NCBI GenBank assembly: GCA_036674765.1 | Contig: JARVKI010000050.1 | Span: 1-64,000 of the forward strand | Source: Seiridium cupressi | Taxonomy: Eukaryota > Ascomycota > Sordariomycetes > Amphisphaeriales > Sporocadaceae | Length of the DNA: 64,000 nt | Direction of reading: 5' to 3' | Shown here: positions 34,055-46,237 of the stretch, piece by piece | Position numbering within the stretch: position 1 is the stretch's first letter | How the letters are laid out: each line of letters opens with the position of its first letter | Translations under genes and position numbers: made by a program | The notes under the pieces: generated by a model | Told to the model about the DNA's origin: nothing | Database searches by the model: none | Seen by the model: only the letters and a program-made list of their open reading frames with translations

Positions 34055-35349
34055 ATGACAAAACTGATATGTGTCGGGGCTTGCTACCTTGATACGATCC
34101 TCAGGCAAGCCACAACGCGGGCAAGACATTTTTGTAACAAGGCACCTAACACAGCGCAGCGTGCCTCACTTCCCCGAGCAGGACTCAAAGCTACGAGCGA
34201 GCAGTCTCAAAGTTCGAAGAGGGGGGAACTGTCCCAACTTACTCGAGATGTTGCAGCAGCTTTTAGAATTGCGCCCAGGACACAATGTGACACTTTACTT
34301 GGTCTCGGTATTACCATCAAAAAAGTGTCCGGCGACTGCAACGATCAAGGATTCATTTGGACCTGATTCGATAATTGACATGACCAGATGTATCTATCGG
34401 GAGTCGCACACGGACCCAGCCAGTAGCTACATTATACGCAGCGAAGCGACAGGATCGCGCACGTCGGTGAACTTTAGTGACCTACGTGAGATGACACTGG
34501 ACGAATTTGTTGCTGCGGCGAGTGGTCTTCGAGGTGAGACGTGGTGGCATTTCGAGGTAAGCTAGATAACCAACCAAACTCGCATGCTACCCTGTAGACT
34601 GATGACCGAGGGCAAGGGTCGAGTGCCGGAGACGATCTTGAAGTGCATCAAGCATCTGCGTGAGTCGGACCCACAGGTTAAAATCAGTGTTGAAGTTGAA
34701 AAGCCTGGCCGGGAAGGATTGAAAGAGTTAGCAGCCGAGGCGGACGTAGTCTTCTACTCGAAGAGTTGGGCTCAAGTTCGTTCCGGTCTAAAGACACGCA
34801 CGACAAAAGTATGGCTGACGTTTCTCGCAGGATCAAGGCTACCAGAGGGCTGAGGAGTGTCTCGAGGCGCAACGCGATGTGGCTCGAAAAGCGTAAGTAG
34901 CAAGGGTTTTCGCGCAGTCATGCTGAGTGGTCACCCAATCTAATGACAATTTCATTGTAGGTCTCTCCTTGTCTGCGCTTGGGGGTCGGACGGGGCGTCG
35001 TGTCTGTCACTACCGAGCGGGCGCTGCTTGTCTTGGCCCGCGTTACCGCCTGGGAAAACGATTCGTGTCGTCGAGTATGTCAGCCCCATGGATTGACCAG
35101 CTAAGTGATGTTCCTAAAGAAAGAAGGATACGCCGCGTGAATGAGCGAAAGTAACTAATATCCTGGACCGGTAGCACTGTAGGGGCAGGTGACACGTTCA
35201 TTGCCGGGATGCTCTTCGCCCTCCTGTGTCACGACAAGGACGGGGATGTGGAGAGCAAAGTCCGGTTTGCTGTGCAGCTCGCTACTTGCAAGGTTCAGAA
35301 GGAGGGATTTGGTGGCGTTGGCAGAGATGTAATGAAAGACGACGCATGA
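34055..35349 (+). CDS. PfkB-family carbohydrate kinase (ketohexokinase-like)
   Basis: A ribokinase-fold sugar kinase using ATP; the sequence is closest in style to fungal ketohexokinase-like proteins, but the sugar is unproven. Six exons (34055-34104, 34160-34556, 34617-34775, 34831-34892, 34961-35074, 35175-35349) with introns of 55, 60, 55, 68 and 100 bp give 318 residues. Joined motifs are LICVGACYLDTILSVPHFPE, RRGGNCPNLLEMLQQLL, FEGRVPETILKCIKHLRESD, ADVVFYSKSWAQ, and the PfkB signature TVGAGDTFIAGM with the catalytic Asp at about 267. Because every frame is broken by introns, no single long open stretch reveals this gene. The first intron appears to be GC-AG. The C-terminal helices after KVRFAVQLATCKVQKEGF complete the domain. 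Confidence 0.9.
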
Positions 35350-38300
35350 TTCGGTGCGAGGAACGACCATCTGTGGAAAGTTGCAGCGACATCTCATCGT
35401 GTGACAAGTAGCAAGTAGACTTCCCCCCTTGGCCCTGGGAGCCGATATCCTGGAGGCGGTTGTGCGAAAGCGCCGGATGTTTGCGGGCGACGGCGATAGG
35501 TTTGGAGCTGCATATTCGAGGTGACCAATGTGACTCCGACTCCCTCCCCGGCGGAGCACGCGAGGGAGGCACTTACGGCCTTATTTTAAGCACCAGGCTT
35601 GGGGTGGTGGTGGTGGATAGACCCGGCGTGATCTCTGTGAGTGGGCATTCATCCACTACAGCTGGCGATGGTCGGTGATGGTCCTTCTCTGTTTGGCGAC
35701 GAGTGGACTAAACTACATAGGTAATCGTGGACCGGCTGGGGAGTTCTGGCAGCGCAAACACAGCCGGGTGGGATGGGGAAGGAGCGGTGAGATGGTGGAT
35801 CTGTCAATCTCTGGCGATAGAGAGAGGGAGAGCGCGACAGATACAGTGCTGCAAGCGATAGTTCACAAGCTAAGACGGATATTTGAGTTGGCTTGGCCGC
35901 CAAAAGGGTGCGATGGGAGATCGAAACGCTAATGTTCCATCCCATCGCTCATGCATTGCAGCCCTTAGGCAGGTAATGCGATCCGCCGGGCCCCGGTGCG
36001 ACAGCAGCCTGTTGTATCATACCTCCATCCAGTATGTATGCGGTGGCCGGTGGGTGGGCCGGAAAGGGAACGATCACAGGAATGCGTCAAAGTGTCAGCC
36101 AAAGTAGCAAAGGCGCCGGCTCCGGCTGATTGCTGGGCCATGGCTACATTAACCCATGATTGCGCGTCAGTTGTCGCTTAGACTCGTCGGGGGCCTCAGA
36201 TCATCTCTGAGCTGTCGCATGTACCTGGCTGGCAAAACGCATCGTGTCAACACGACGAGGGGAGTGGATGTCGATAGCCGGGATGTGATTGCACGTTTGC
36301 CATTTGCCTGAAATGCCCTCAACCGCCGAAAACCCTTAGACTTTTCAGATGACGCAAACTCCATCATGCACCGAGCCGGCCCAAGCTGGACGCACCAGGC
36401 TTCCCCGAAGATCTCGTGAGCGGAGCAGTGCCGCTGTATGGCAGAGGCCTGGCTCACCTGTGATTGGTGCTTATCGATGGCGCCGTGCCGTTCGAGCACC
36501 GTCAGTACATACCATCCAGTAGACTGACCTGGCTACCTTCATCTGTGGCCTGCGTGCACGGCGGAAAGCTAGCTAGTGACGCGCGAGCGGTTTTCTACAA
36601 CCACGTTGCGAAGGTGTCATGTCGGATATACTCTCGCCAACTAATTCCCACTCGCGTCGCACCGAATCAGCGGCATCAAACGATCCGCGCAGTCACACTG
36701 GTGCGTGCTGGAAAATCTGGCTGTCAGAGCCAGCGAAATTCAGCCCAGAAGGGGTTGGTAGCCTCCGATCACGAAGGACGGCCTCAGCTGCAGATCATCG
36801 TACGCGAGTGTGGATAGAGGAAACCATCATGGCTCGTCGAGACCTTGGCATTGTAATCCCTATCAATAGGAAATGGCGCAGTGTCAAAACCCTTCACCGC
36901 GGCGATCAAAACCGCCAATGGGTTTTCCGTCACCGTACTCCACGCGCCGAGACTTTGCGACGGTTCGCCTTGGGGTGGTCATTTAGCGCATGTCAGATCA
37001 TGTTGCAGTGCCATTGTAATCAACCCAGCAATTACAAGCACGGAGCACCCAATGCTGGCTGCGGCCGAATCGGCAGAACACCACGGCTGTCTGGTGCTAC
37101 GGGAGGGCGCTGCGTGTTATGTACTAGTGATGCCTCCGAAATACGAATGGGCGCGCAGAAGAGATACGTACTGCGCCCAAGCACTAGCCCTGCAGCTCAA
37201 GCACGCAAGGACATGTTGCCGAATGCCCTCCTCATCTGATGACAAAAAGCTATGCTGATAGAAGGCAGGCAGCCGATATGATCCGCCGGCCCCAAACTGG
37301 TTTCAAGTCCTGAAAGTTGACTTCAAGCAAGCCATCCACACGCCACGAAGATTTGGGACCCCGGTCACAATTTTATCGTGATATAGTCTCCACGCTACCT
37401 GTGCAAGATGAAGAATGTTCTGAGCCACCTAACAGTGTCCACCTGTGGCCGCTCGTGGAATACAGATGTATCTTGTGTCGGAAACCCGTATGCAATCTTG
37501 TACCACGGTACCAGTAGTATTCAAATCCCCAATCATGGATCCTGACACAAACATGTATGACCCATCTCCCTATTGCTCAAAGGACATGGAGCCTTGTACC
37601 ACCACCACAATGGAAGCCTCGTGTGCGAGTAATACTTGTTTATCCTATGGATCAAACTTGATTGGGGTTCGAGATACTTGCGTTTGCTATGAGCTCTTCT
37701 CCGTTTCGAATGTGCTGAGTCGGGCGGCTGAAGGTATATCGGAAAGCCTTTCCTGATTGCATATTATGCATGACGAACGTCCAACAGAAAATACATATGA
37801 TGAATGAAGGGCTTAGGTACCTGGACGACTGCACATCCATTGTAGTGGCGGCTGGGTATGGTCCCGTCTACTGTAAGTACAGGTACATGATCTGTGTGCT
37901 TTCCTGGACGGCTGTGGGTGGGTCGTTCCGGTCGGGGTACGTACTGTAGCTTCGAGAGCAAATGAACCCCTGGACCAGACAAGGGACGTGCAGATTTGCA
38001 GGTCACTTGCGTTGATGGACATCTGCGAAGTTGTGGGGGTCCCCAGCTCAGCCCTGTCCCGCAAGGATCATGGATGAGTGAGCCCGCATGATGCTACGGA
38101 GTACTGTGGTACCAATGTCATAAAAGAACAGCCCCTGATACAGTAGAATGGTCTCACGAGTCAGAAACATAGTACAAGGTTCAGGGCCCATCGAGAGTTT
38201 AATTCGAAGGTGTGTGAAGTTTTCCAGAAAATTTGCCGATTCCATTCGGCAAGGGCTGGGGACTGAGATGAATGACGCTTCATTGAGATCTAACCCAGTG

Positions 38301-39526
38301 CCGTTATATATGTAGACATCTTCGTATGCGATACTATCTCCACTAGCTCGTGTTCAGGGATACCTATTGGGCGGTGGCTTCTTGGAACACACTCTAGCTT
38401 GTATTCGGTTTTCCTTCCCTAAGGTGTGTAAGTAGACAAAGCAACTTTTTGTTTGGTGCGTTGCGGTTTGACAGGGTCCACAGTCTTCGTGAGCATCTTG
38501 TTCTGGACAGAAGCTGGTATGGCCAGGGTCGAATCTGCAATCGTGGATGGACATGACCAGGAAAAGAAAATAGGAATGCTCCGAAAGGACTGCAGAGTTC
38601 AGTATCCCTGCTTGGACAAACGCCTCCAACGCCACCTGAACGGCCGTGATTGACAAGGGACGAAGCCTTACCCATGGCACCGGTTGAGCGTGCGTGACGG
38701 GACCCTCCCGTGGGCACGGTGACATGGACTGGGAGCGTGTGAGGAAGAAATCATCTCCGGACCAATCCCCCAAGCCGCAAGGTACTTCTCTCCCCATGTT
38801 GAGATGCTGGCGCAGAGTGCGTGGCACACTTCCCCTCCATGTAGATTATGCTGCTCGCCACTAGCTGGCCTCAGGTCGCAACCTCGAATGCATGCTCGGC
38901 TCTACATACAGTAGTGCAGTGATAAGTCCAAGTGCACATGCTAGACAGTTTTCTTATTCGGCCGTGGCCAGCCACGATGCAAGAGAGATCACCAGGCGTG
39001 TCATTCTTCTCTGATCTAACTAATGCTGATAACTTGCTGGGCCTGGCCGAAACAACGTGGCTAGATGGTTTTACGGCAACAATAGTGTTTGGTTGAACAC
39101 GCTCCACTACGGTAGGTGCAGTACACCAGTCGCAGCCTCAAGCTCGAAACCCACGATAGTCAGGGTGATCATCCTGGCGTATTCGAAAACTGCCGATCTC
39201 ATATGGTTTTAGCTGGATGGCAACGACGGCTAGCGAGAATTGGCAGCGTTACCTTCTGAGGCGACGAGCCCGAGCATGCATAGCCGCTTACGTTGCTTCG
39301 AATCGTGTTCTCACCGAGGCTCTTCCGGCAATGCAGAGCGAGGGAAGCCAAGGCCCCGCGGTGCAGGCTCTTGAGCCCCGTAACATGCTGGAGTAACTTG
39401 CCTACATACCGTAGCCGGACGTGAAGTGCAGGGGCAGAAGTTTGAAACGAGGATTGCAATTTTGGTGGTGGAGTGGGGTTCAGGTCAGGCCGTTCAAGGC
39501 TTGCTTGCTTGCTTCTGCCGAGGGGC

Positions 39527-39619
39527 TGGGGTCCAATAAGAAACATACTTTTCCTACAGGACTATTGCCATGGTAGGTATTCCGCTGGCTGCTGCTGACC
39601 ATCGATAATAAGCCTGGGC

Positions 39620-39651
<32 letters not shown>

Positions 39652-39851
39652 GTGTAAATGAAATGGGGGGAAAAGGGAGGGGGGGGGGTTTCAAACCGCC
39701 CCCCCCACCCACGGGCCATGTCAAGGAGTCCGAGGGTAGGGTGTTGTNNNNNNNNNNGTGGGGTCAAATAACTAACATACTTTTCCAACCGGTCTTTTGC
39801 CATGGTTGTTTTTCCGGGGGGGGGTGGTTTCCATCCTTAAATACCCTGGGG

Positions 39852-39883
<32 letters not shown>

Positions 39884-39980
39884 CTGAAAGGTACTGCTGC
39901 GCATACGGAAGGAGGGAGGATTGCATCCGTCGCCCAGCAGCCATGGGCAAGTGCTCGAGTACGGAGGTTCGCTGGTCTTT
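39527..39980. other. Duplicated contig ends around an assembly gap
   Basis: Sequence from about 39527 to 39747 reappears at about 39758 to 39980, at an offset of about 230 bp, in degraded form. Shared landmarks are GGGGTC-AATAA, ACATACTTTTCC, TTGCCATGG, CCTGGG-GCC, a 29-T run (39623-39651 and 39855-39883) and GCCATG followed by AAG and CGAG. In the left copy the part after the T run is corrupted (long G and C runs); in the right copy the part before it is. This is what reads decaying through a homopolymer from both sides would give. Confidence 0.85.
39748..39757. other. Assembly gap (10 N)
   Basis: Ten N placed between the two degraded copies. Its length is a placeholder; the real locus probably lacks both the gap and one copy. 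Confidence 0.98.
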
Positions 39981-42900
39981 GGGCCACGCAGAACCGGGGC
40001 CGGGGTTAGCACTCACGGGCGCCTCGTGGATCAATTTGCTGGCATCCCAAGATCTCTTATTAGATATCACTTGAGCGGAGCTCCAGGTCTACAGAGTGTA
40101 CATACGGCCCCAGGGGCTCAGGGCTTCCGTTAATGTATGTACTGCAGTATGTATGCAGAGGGATTGAAACCCTCCGCACCTTGTGGACCTTTCCGGTGCT
40201 GTGGGTGTCAATCGTTCAAGGACGCAGGTCAGACGGTCAGACGGTTAGGATCAAGGATCTCTGATGATTCAAGCAATACTTCCGATACTCCGGCGCGGAT
40301 CAGCCTCACAAACCGCCGGCTACTTGGGATTTGCTTTTTCATCACGCCCGTCAGGCATGGAAGGTTTCATTGTGATTGTGCAGTAGGATGGGCTACCTGG
40401 GTTGCTTGTTGTCATGCATTGGTGAACACGGTCTTGGAGCTTGCGATCCTGTTCTAGGGGGCCTCGTAACAGCATGATCGGGAACGGCCATACAATTTCG
40501 TACCAGGCGCCATGAGTCTAGAGCCACACTTGCAACCAGATCATAATCGCTCGTCGCCCTAGTATACCTAGGTGGTGGGTTTCATGTCAATGCTCAGAAA
40601 AAGGAAGATCCTGATAGGCGGGGCTCTGTGGTGCATGCTTGGGTACAGGTTCGGAGGTGCTGCGAAGGGCGGAGTGTCGAGCAGAGAAGTGGCAAATCCC
40701 ACCCGCGCGAGGTGACGGACGAGTGCCGTTGCATCAGGGAGCTGGGAGGTACAGCTGGGGTTGGGCATCCTCGCTGGCTGATCTGGGACGCCTATTGGCG
40801 GCGCCTGGTACAGGTATTAGCGGAATTTGGAGGGGTTGCAGCAATTACGGAAACGGCGTCTACCCAAGCACTGGCACATACATACAGCGCAGTCTAACGA
40901 GTTGATCAGCTGTCTGGAAATGAACGACTCGGGGGGCCGACGAGTTGGCGCCGCTTTGATGCACCTACACAACGCTTCAGGTAAGAGGTAAGCGGAAGCG
41001 GGCGGTGCCTCAAAACGAAGACGATCATCACTGACGGCACAAAGATCCTGGGATATGCAAATGACGCTGACATCCACTCCGGTGCCACTGACTTCGCTAT
41101 TTCGCTCCTTGCAGCTCTGCCAAAACGGACAAGACATGGAAGCTGCCTGATTCGCGAGCTTCTGGCTTCGGTTGGCTAATAGCGTTGTTGATAGCCGGGT
41201 GGGTTACAGCTCCTATGCCATTTGGTAGCTGTGATGGCACTGGTAATAAAATGGAAAACTGGACAGCACGGTTGAAGGACCCCTGCAGTTTCGACGGCGG
41301 CGGCCGTCGAGCAGGCAGCAGGCAAGCAACACCGTAACTCTATACAGCACCTCGGCTGCGTACCTCGACGGGCGGCATCACGATGCTTTGCTCGTCTGGA
41401 CAATTTCCTCTTGCTTGTCGCATGTGGAACTCTACCTGTGGGCGGTGTCGCCATGTAGGTACCAGCCCAACCATCTCCGCCTGCGCCATAACGGAAAGGC
41501 TTGACAGAGGCAGCTGGATTTCCGCCATCCTCTCGCTCGGAGTGGATCCCTTCAACCCTATTTCGAGCACCTACTATGTACAAATATGGAGGGGTGACAA
41601 CAGCACATGGCCAGTCTCACATTGATATTGCAGAGGGAAAGTGGCTGGTTTGGCCTCGTCCAAAATCACCCATCCGAGGAGCTCCTGCGGGCCTTGTGTT
41701 AGGATTCGAGCAGTCTGCCGCTTGCTGTCCCTTGGCCGCGAGGCGGTCTATGGGAAGCTCAACTAGTCTTCATCATCTGCCCAACCAGTGCTTCAGCGGC
41801 AAACCCATCAGGGAGACACGCCCTACACATTTGTGAGACTCAAGCAGCCAAATACCCAAACATCAAGCTCTTGCATTCATGCAATCCTTGAGGGAGGACA
41901 CCCAAGTCACAATGACACTCAGCATGGCCATGTGCGGCGGTCTCCCACCTTGGGCTCACGGGTGCGGATATGTGTCAACACCAACCGTTCCTGGCAAGAG
42001 ACCGATCTTTATTGAACATGCTCGTTCGATGACGATCTCCGCTCGCGAGGAGCGCGCCTCACACACGGATAACCTAGCATTCTCCTTCCGCGATTGCTTC
42101 CATGGGTCATGCACAGAATCTGTAGGGGGCCCCGCCATGGACCCTGTCCCTACGTCTATGGGACTGTTGTGCATGATTGATCTTACTTGTCTGACCCTCG
42201 GGAGCTGTGATGCAAAATGCACTGACGAATCAAGAGTTGGAATAGGAGCGGCACCCCCTCGTGTTCATATCACCAGGTCTGGTATATTGCGAGAGACCGA
42301 TCCAGAAGTCGTTTGCAGACAAGGCACGACCAGGGCTCAGGCCACTAAGAGCCGAATATGGTAACCGCCAGGGCCTTTGCTTAGTCTCGAACTCTGAGGT
42401 GGGCGCTACCCAGCCGATGGTACCGCCATGCTACTGTAGGGAAGTGTGTCTTGGACTCTTGGACCTCCAAACAGGGTGGAGGGGTCCCTAGCCTTGCGTT
42501 GTGCCCGGATGGCTTGCTCGACCAGCAGGTCGCTCTGCATGGAGGTTCTTCACGCGTCCACATTACTGCAAATACGCCACCCCTCTCGTTGTTCGACCCC
42601 CCAAGGCAAGAGAGCCCGCGGCAAAAGCAAATCAAAACTCTGTCCTACGGGCCCCATTCCGGTACGAGCTTACGCACAACCCCTTTTGCTGGCTCACCAA
42701 GGTTCGCAGCGAGTCTTCTGACATTGTACTTTGTACCCCCGTCCTGGCCTTCTGTTCCGCCCCATTGCATACAGAAAAGGCAAGGCCACGATGAGAATGC
42801 CATGGGTTTCCGCCAAAGCGCCTAGTGCCGACCGAGCCCCTTGAACCCTTTCGAAACCCGTTTCTTTGACCGCCGACCGAATCAGAACACACCTTGCAGA

Positions 42901-43100
42901 CTACCAAACTCGGTGGCGCTGCGACCTGAGCCATGTCCGCACTAATAAATGCTACTATCACCATCCGCCCCGTCCCTGGTCAACTGGGTATCGACACAGC
43001 GAATCCTTTTTTTCATGGTCCCCAGAACCCCTGCGGGTACCATATGACGCAGAACTACGAGCCGCTGCTGTCTTACAGATGGAGCTAGGGACACGCGCGG

Positions 43101-43116
43101 ACACACACACACACAC
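43101..43116. repeat. AC dinucleotide microsatellite
   Basis: Eight AC units, part of a longer imperfect AC/GC tract from about 43091. Confidence 0.85.
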
Positions 43117-43450
43117 GCACTCTACTTGCATACACATGCCAAACCGAACAATGTCTCTCAGTACTGTTTCTCGGCTCTGACGACTAATATAATCCATATG
43201 CCAGCAAGTCCGACCACACCATGCTAAGTTTGATCCATCCTTAATTGGTGACTCTCCTTGATCCTAATTCTTACTATTGAGCATTCCTAAGCCTGTATAG
43301 ATCCAAGGTGGATCTATTGCACTTTCATACTTAATCATCCAGTCTCTCAACCGCTTGCCCATACCTGCCACACACACCCCCTCCAGTTATGGTGCAGAAC
43401 ACACAGTCCTCACAATCTTAATACCTCTCAAATCTTTCCAGGCCGCCAAG

Positions 43451-44530
43451 ATGATGCACTCGCTCATGGGAATGGGCATGCCCGACCATGCTACGCAAGT
43501 TTACTCCTCGGTCCCCGTCTTCGACGATTTCTCCAGACAACAGCCGTTGGCAGAATCAGCAAGAAGGATATCTCGTGGATCGTCGAATGGGTACAGGCCA
43601 GCCACTTCCATGCGTGTCGCCAAACCGAGCAGTGCCAGCAACAGCCCCCAGGCCATGGCTCAAAGACGTAGAACGTTGATGAACGACGGCAACCTGGCAC
43701 GGCGGCGGCAATATGCTTTGGATCAAGCTATCCTCAACCATCAAATACAGAACGCAGTACCCACCTACGATGCATATCCAGAACCAGTAAAACGGACAAC
43801 ACGGCCGATGAGCTGGCACCCAAGTTCGCAAATCCAACAACCTGCGCTGCACATACAACAAATGCCACAGTTCGACATCTCCCAGTATATGCTACCCACC
43901 ACGACACCATACTCCGAAGCGGACCTGTATTCCGGATATCAACCATTCCCACCGACACCTGCCGTATACTCAGGCCAGACCTCACCTGCATCAGCATTTT
44001 CTCCACTATCACTACCTTTTGCGGCCTCGTCACAGCCGCCGGTGCAGCATGGCATGGCTTTAGATTCATCGTGTTCGTGGAACACACCTTCATATATCAG
44101 TGCAGCGCCACTGGACACAAGTGGGAGTCCTGACGCGACCGAGCCCTTCCCAACTTATTTGGGCCAGGCTTCCCTAGATTGGGAGGCCTTTGCTGCCAAC
44201 GGCTTCAACACATGCACGGCACCTCCTACGCCGGACAACTATCAGCAAGTCGTCCCAGCGGAGCCTAGTGTGCCCGCGGAGGAGTGCATCCCTTACCAGG
44301 CACTTGACGAGCCTGAGGAGGAGGGAGAGATCCTTGTTGGAATGGGGCTTTATGACGCTCCAGACAAGTCAGAGACGGATCCAGAGCTAGATCACTACAG
44401 GACAACTACTTCACATTTATTGGGTTCGACATACAGGAAAGGAGCGGGCCTGAAATTGGAGGAGGCTTGGGAGCCGCCAAAGGATGACGACTCGTCGAAC
44501 GATGAAGACGACGCAGACAGCGAGACCTAA
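43451..44530 (+). CDS. Pro/Gln/Ser-rich fungal protein, unknown function
   Basis: Single exon, 359 residues from the tandem ATG at 43451 (MMHSLMGMGMPDHATQ). The frame is open about 96 bases further upstream but without an ATG. There is a basic stretch RRRTLMNDGNLARRRQYALD near residue 75. A long low-complexity middle rich in Pro, Gln, Ser and Tyr follows, then an acidic C-terminus with GEILVGMGLYDAPDKSE, YRKGAGLKLEEAWEPP and a terminal Asp/Glu run. The C-terminal block looks like the conserved part. The overall style suits a transcriptional co-regulator, but no DNA-binding domain is visible, so function is not assigned. It stands alone behind about 8 kb of gene-free DNA. Confidence 0.78.
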   Translation: MMHSLMGMGMPDHATQVYSSVPVFDDFSRQQPLAESARRISRGSSNGYRPATSMRVAKPSSASNSPQAMAQRRRTLMNDGNLARRRQYALDQAILNHQIQNAVPTYDAYPEPVKRTTRPMSWHPSSQIQQPALHIQQMPQFDISQYMLPTTTPYSEADLYSGYQPFPPTPAVYSGQTSPASAFSPLSLPFAASSQPPVQHGMALDSSCSWNTPSYISAAPLDTSGSPDATEPFPTYLGQASLDWEAFAANGFNTCTAPPTPDNYQQVVPAEPSVPAEECIPYQALDEPEEEGEILVGMGLYDAPDKSETDPELDHYRTTTSHLLGSTYRKGAGLKLEEAWEPPKDDDSSNDEDDADSET

Positions 44531-45960
44531 AGACTACACACCATTCTTGGGTTGTGGGGTCTGGAAGGTGGACAAACTGCCAAAGCCTTCTTCAGCCGTC
44601 GAAGCGCATGACCTGATGCCATAAAGGGCAAAACATAAAATAGTAAAATTGTATATAAATCTGGTGCTGCAGATGTGCTCATACGCCATCCCACCCAAGG
44701 AAAAAAAAAGAATCAAGATATCCATCTCATAAGCACAGCGCTCAGTTCTTTCCGCAGCCAGCCGGTGATACTCGCAGCCTCATTCCCAAGTCACTTGATC
44801 GTCAACCCGAACTCAGGCAGCATGTCTAGAGAGCATAACAATGCAGCATGGTACGTACTTTGTGATATGCCGTGCGTTTGCAGCAGTAACGGACGACGAA
44901 CGGACCAGCATGTAATCCCTACAGGCTCGGTTCCAGCCCAGAGGGTCGAGACTGAAGAGACCCATGCTTTTTGCCCATGCTGTTGAAATCCGGTTCTCCC
45001 CACAGCTTGGGACGGGGGCCGCCGCTAGCAGGGATGCGCCAGGGATGTTTCTTTTCTTCCCTTGAAAGACTAAACTTAGCGCAAACGTGGGACGACAGGG
45101 GTTGACCCCACCCGAGCCCTTCGAGAATTCCCGCCATTGACGATGGGGTCTGCAGCCAATCGGAGCAGGCGTCGTCCATGGCACAGATTCCAACCTAGTA
45201 TTGTGCCTGATTGCTGTACTGTGTATGTATGTATGTACAAGCGAATTCCCATGATTCTGTGTCGATTGGATTTCCCCCGCCCCTGGCTCACCGCGGCACA
45301 GGTACATGTATGTAGGCATGATACCAAAGCATGCTGCAATAAGAGAGGGATACAATGGGCGTGCAAACCCCTTTGCAGTCCCCCAATCTCAACCAGAGGT
45401 GGAAGTATTATTGGGCCCCACTTCCTGATTCGGGACATTACAGCCGCTGTAGGTATTCCGTACCGACATCTAGCTCCTAGCCTCCGACAGCTTGTGCCCC
45501 ACGATCTTCAGCTTTTCACAGGCCCGAGCTCCTTCAGCCATCGGCGCAGTTGCGGGCGGCTAGGAAAACACGACGGCGCTGCTAATCTATCAGCAAATCC
45601 CTGGGCCCCAATAATGAAATCAAAGCATGACTAGGACTAGTCATTTGTTGCTGCCGGCACTCCCGGCACTGAATCAGAAAAGTCATCGTCGTGGTGCGAC
45701 CCGAATTTCTCTACATAGAGCTGCTCCAAGACTTGAGCCTTCTACGGTATTTGGGCAGATGGATGCCGGCAAAGAACCACCAATGCATGCATTCAACCAA
45801 GCGAAGAAGCTGCCATGACTTCATCCGCTGTACCCAGCTCAGCCTTGGGACATTCTAGCGGACCATGACCGCGATTCACGAATCTTCCAAGCACTTGATG
45901 CAACAAACTCCGTCCCAATGCCCAAGTAGCCGTGTGCTAATGCAATGGGCTCCTTGCAGC

Positions 45961-45974
45961 AATACATATGTATT
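45961..45974. promoter_or_regulatory. 14-bp perfect palindrome AATACATATGTATT
   Basis: Self-complementary sequence about 265 bp upstream of the LYS9 start. A possible binding site for a dimeric regulator; function inferred only from symmetry and position. Confidence 0.35.
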
Positions 45975-46005
45975 GAATTTTGCCCAAGGTGAGCAGGCAT
46001 GCAGC

Positions 46006-46027
46006 CTCGTAGCTACGTAGCTACGAG
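46006..46027. promoter_or_regulatory. 22-bp perfect palindrome upstream of LYS9
   Basis: Half-site CTCGTAGCTAC followed directly by its exact reverse complement, about 210 bp before the LYS9 ATG. Its right edge overlaps GAGTCA, a near match to the Cpc1/Gcn4 core TGASTCA used in amino-acid starvation control. Whether either is bound is not known. Confidence 0.45.
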
Positions 46028-46237
46028 TCAACCTGCTCTGCCGTCATCGGACGCAACCCCACCTAAGAATTTTGAAAGATGGTGCGGCATCAAGAAATCT
46101 CAACAGCACCCCTCCGTCTAAAGTTGAGCCTACACAAAGCTTTGAGGGCCGAGCAGTAGTGTGTTTTTTGTTCCTTCGTCATTGATCTTGAGCAGGAAAT
46201 CTTGAAAAATACATCCAATCTGCAAAACATACTCGCA

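Larger units (their letters stand above)
35350..43450. other. About 8.1 kb without recognisable genes
   Basis: Base composition is ordinary, not A+T-rich, so this is not a RIP block. Open stretches reach about 206 codons (36619-37239) but overlap in several frames and lack motifs or consistent splice patterns. The region holds the N gap and its flanking duplication (39.5-40.0 kb), an AC microsatellite (43101-43116) and, at the right end, the likely leader of the gene at 43451. Long gene-free stretches in front of a gene are seen with some fungal regulators; that is inference. Unrecognised non-coding RNAs or lineage-specific genes cannot be excluded. Confidence 0.5.
44531..46237. other. Intergenic region upstream of LYS9
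   Basis: About 1.7 kb. It contains the 3' end of the upstream gene, the GTAT/TGTA microsatellite-like tract near 45222-45240, and two perfect palindromes near the LYS9 end. Frames up to 180 codons (45355-44813 minus) have no motifs. Confidence 0.5.

Noticed and set aside
36619..37239. 206-codon plus-strand ATG frame in the gene-free region
   Set aside because: Overlapping frames are equally open, composition is unbiased and no motif or splice pattern supports it.
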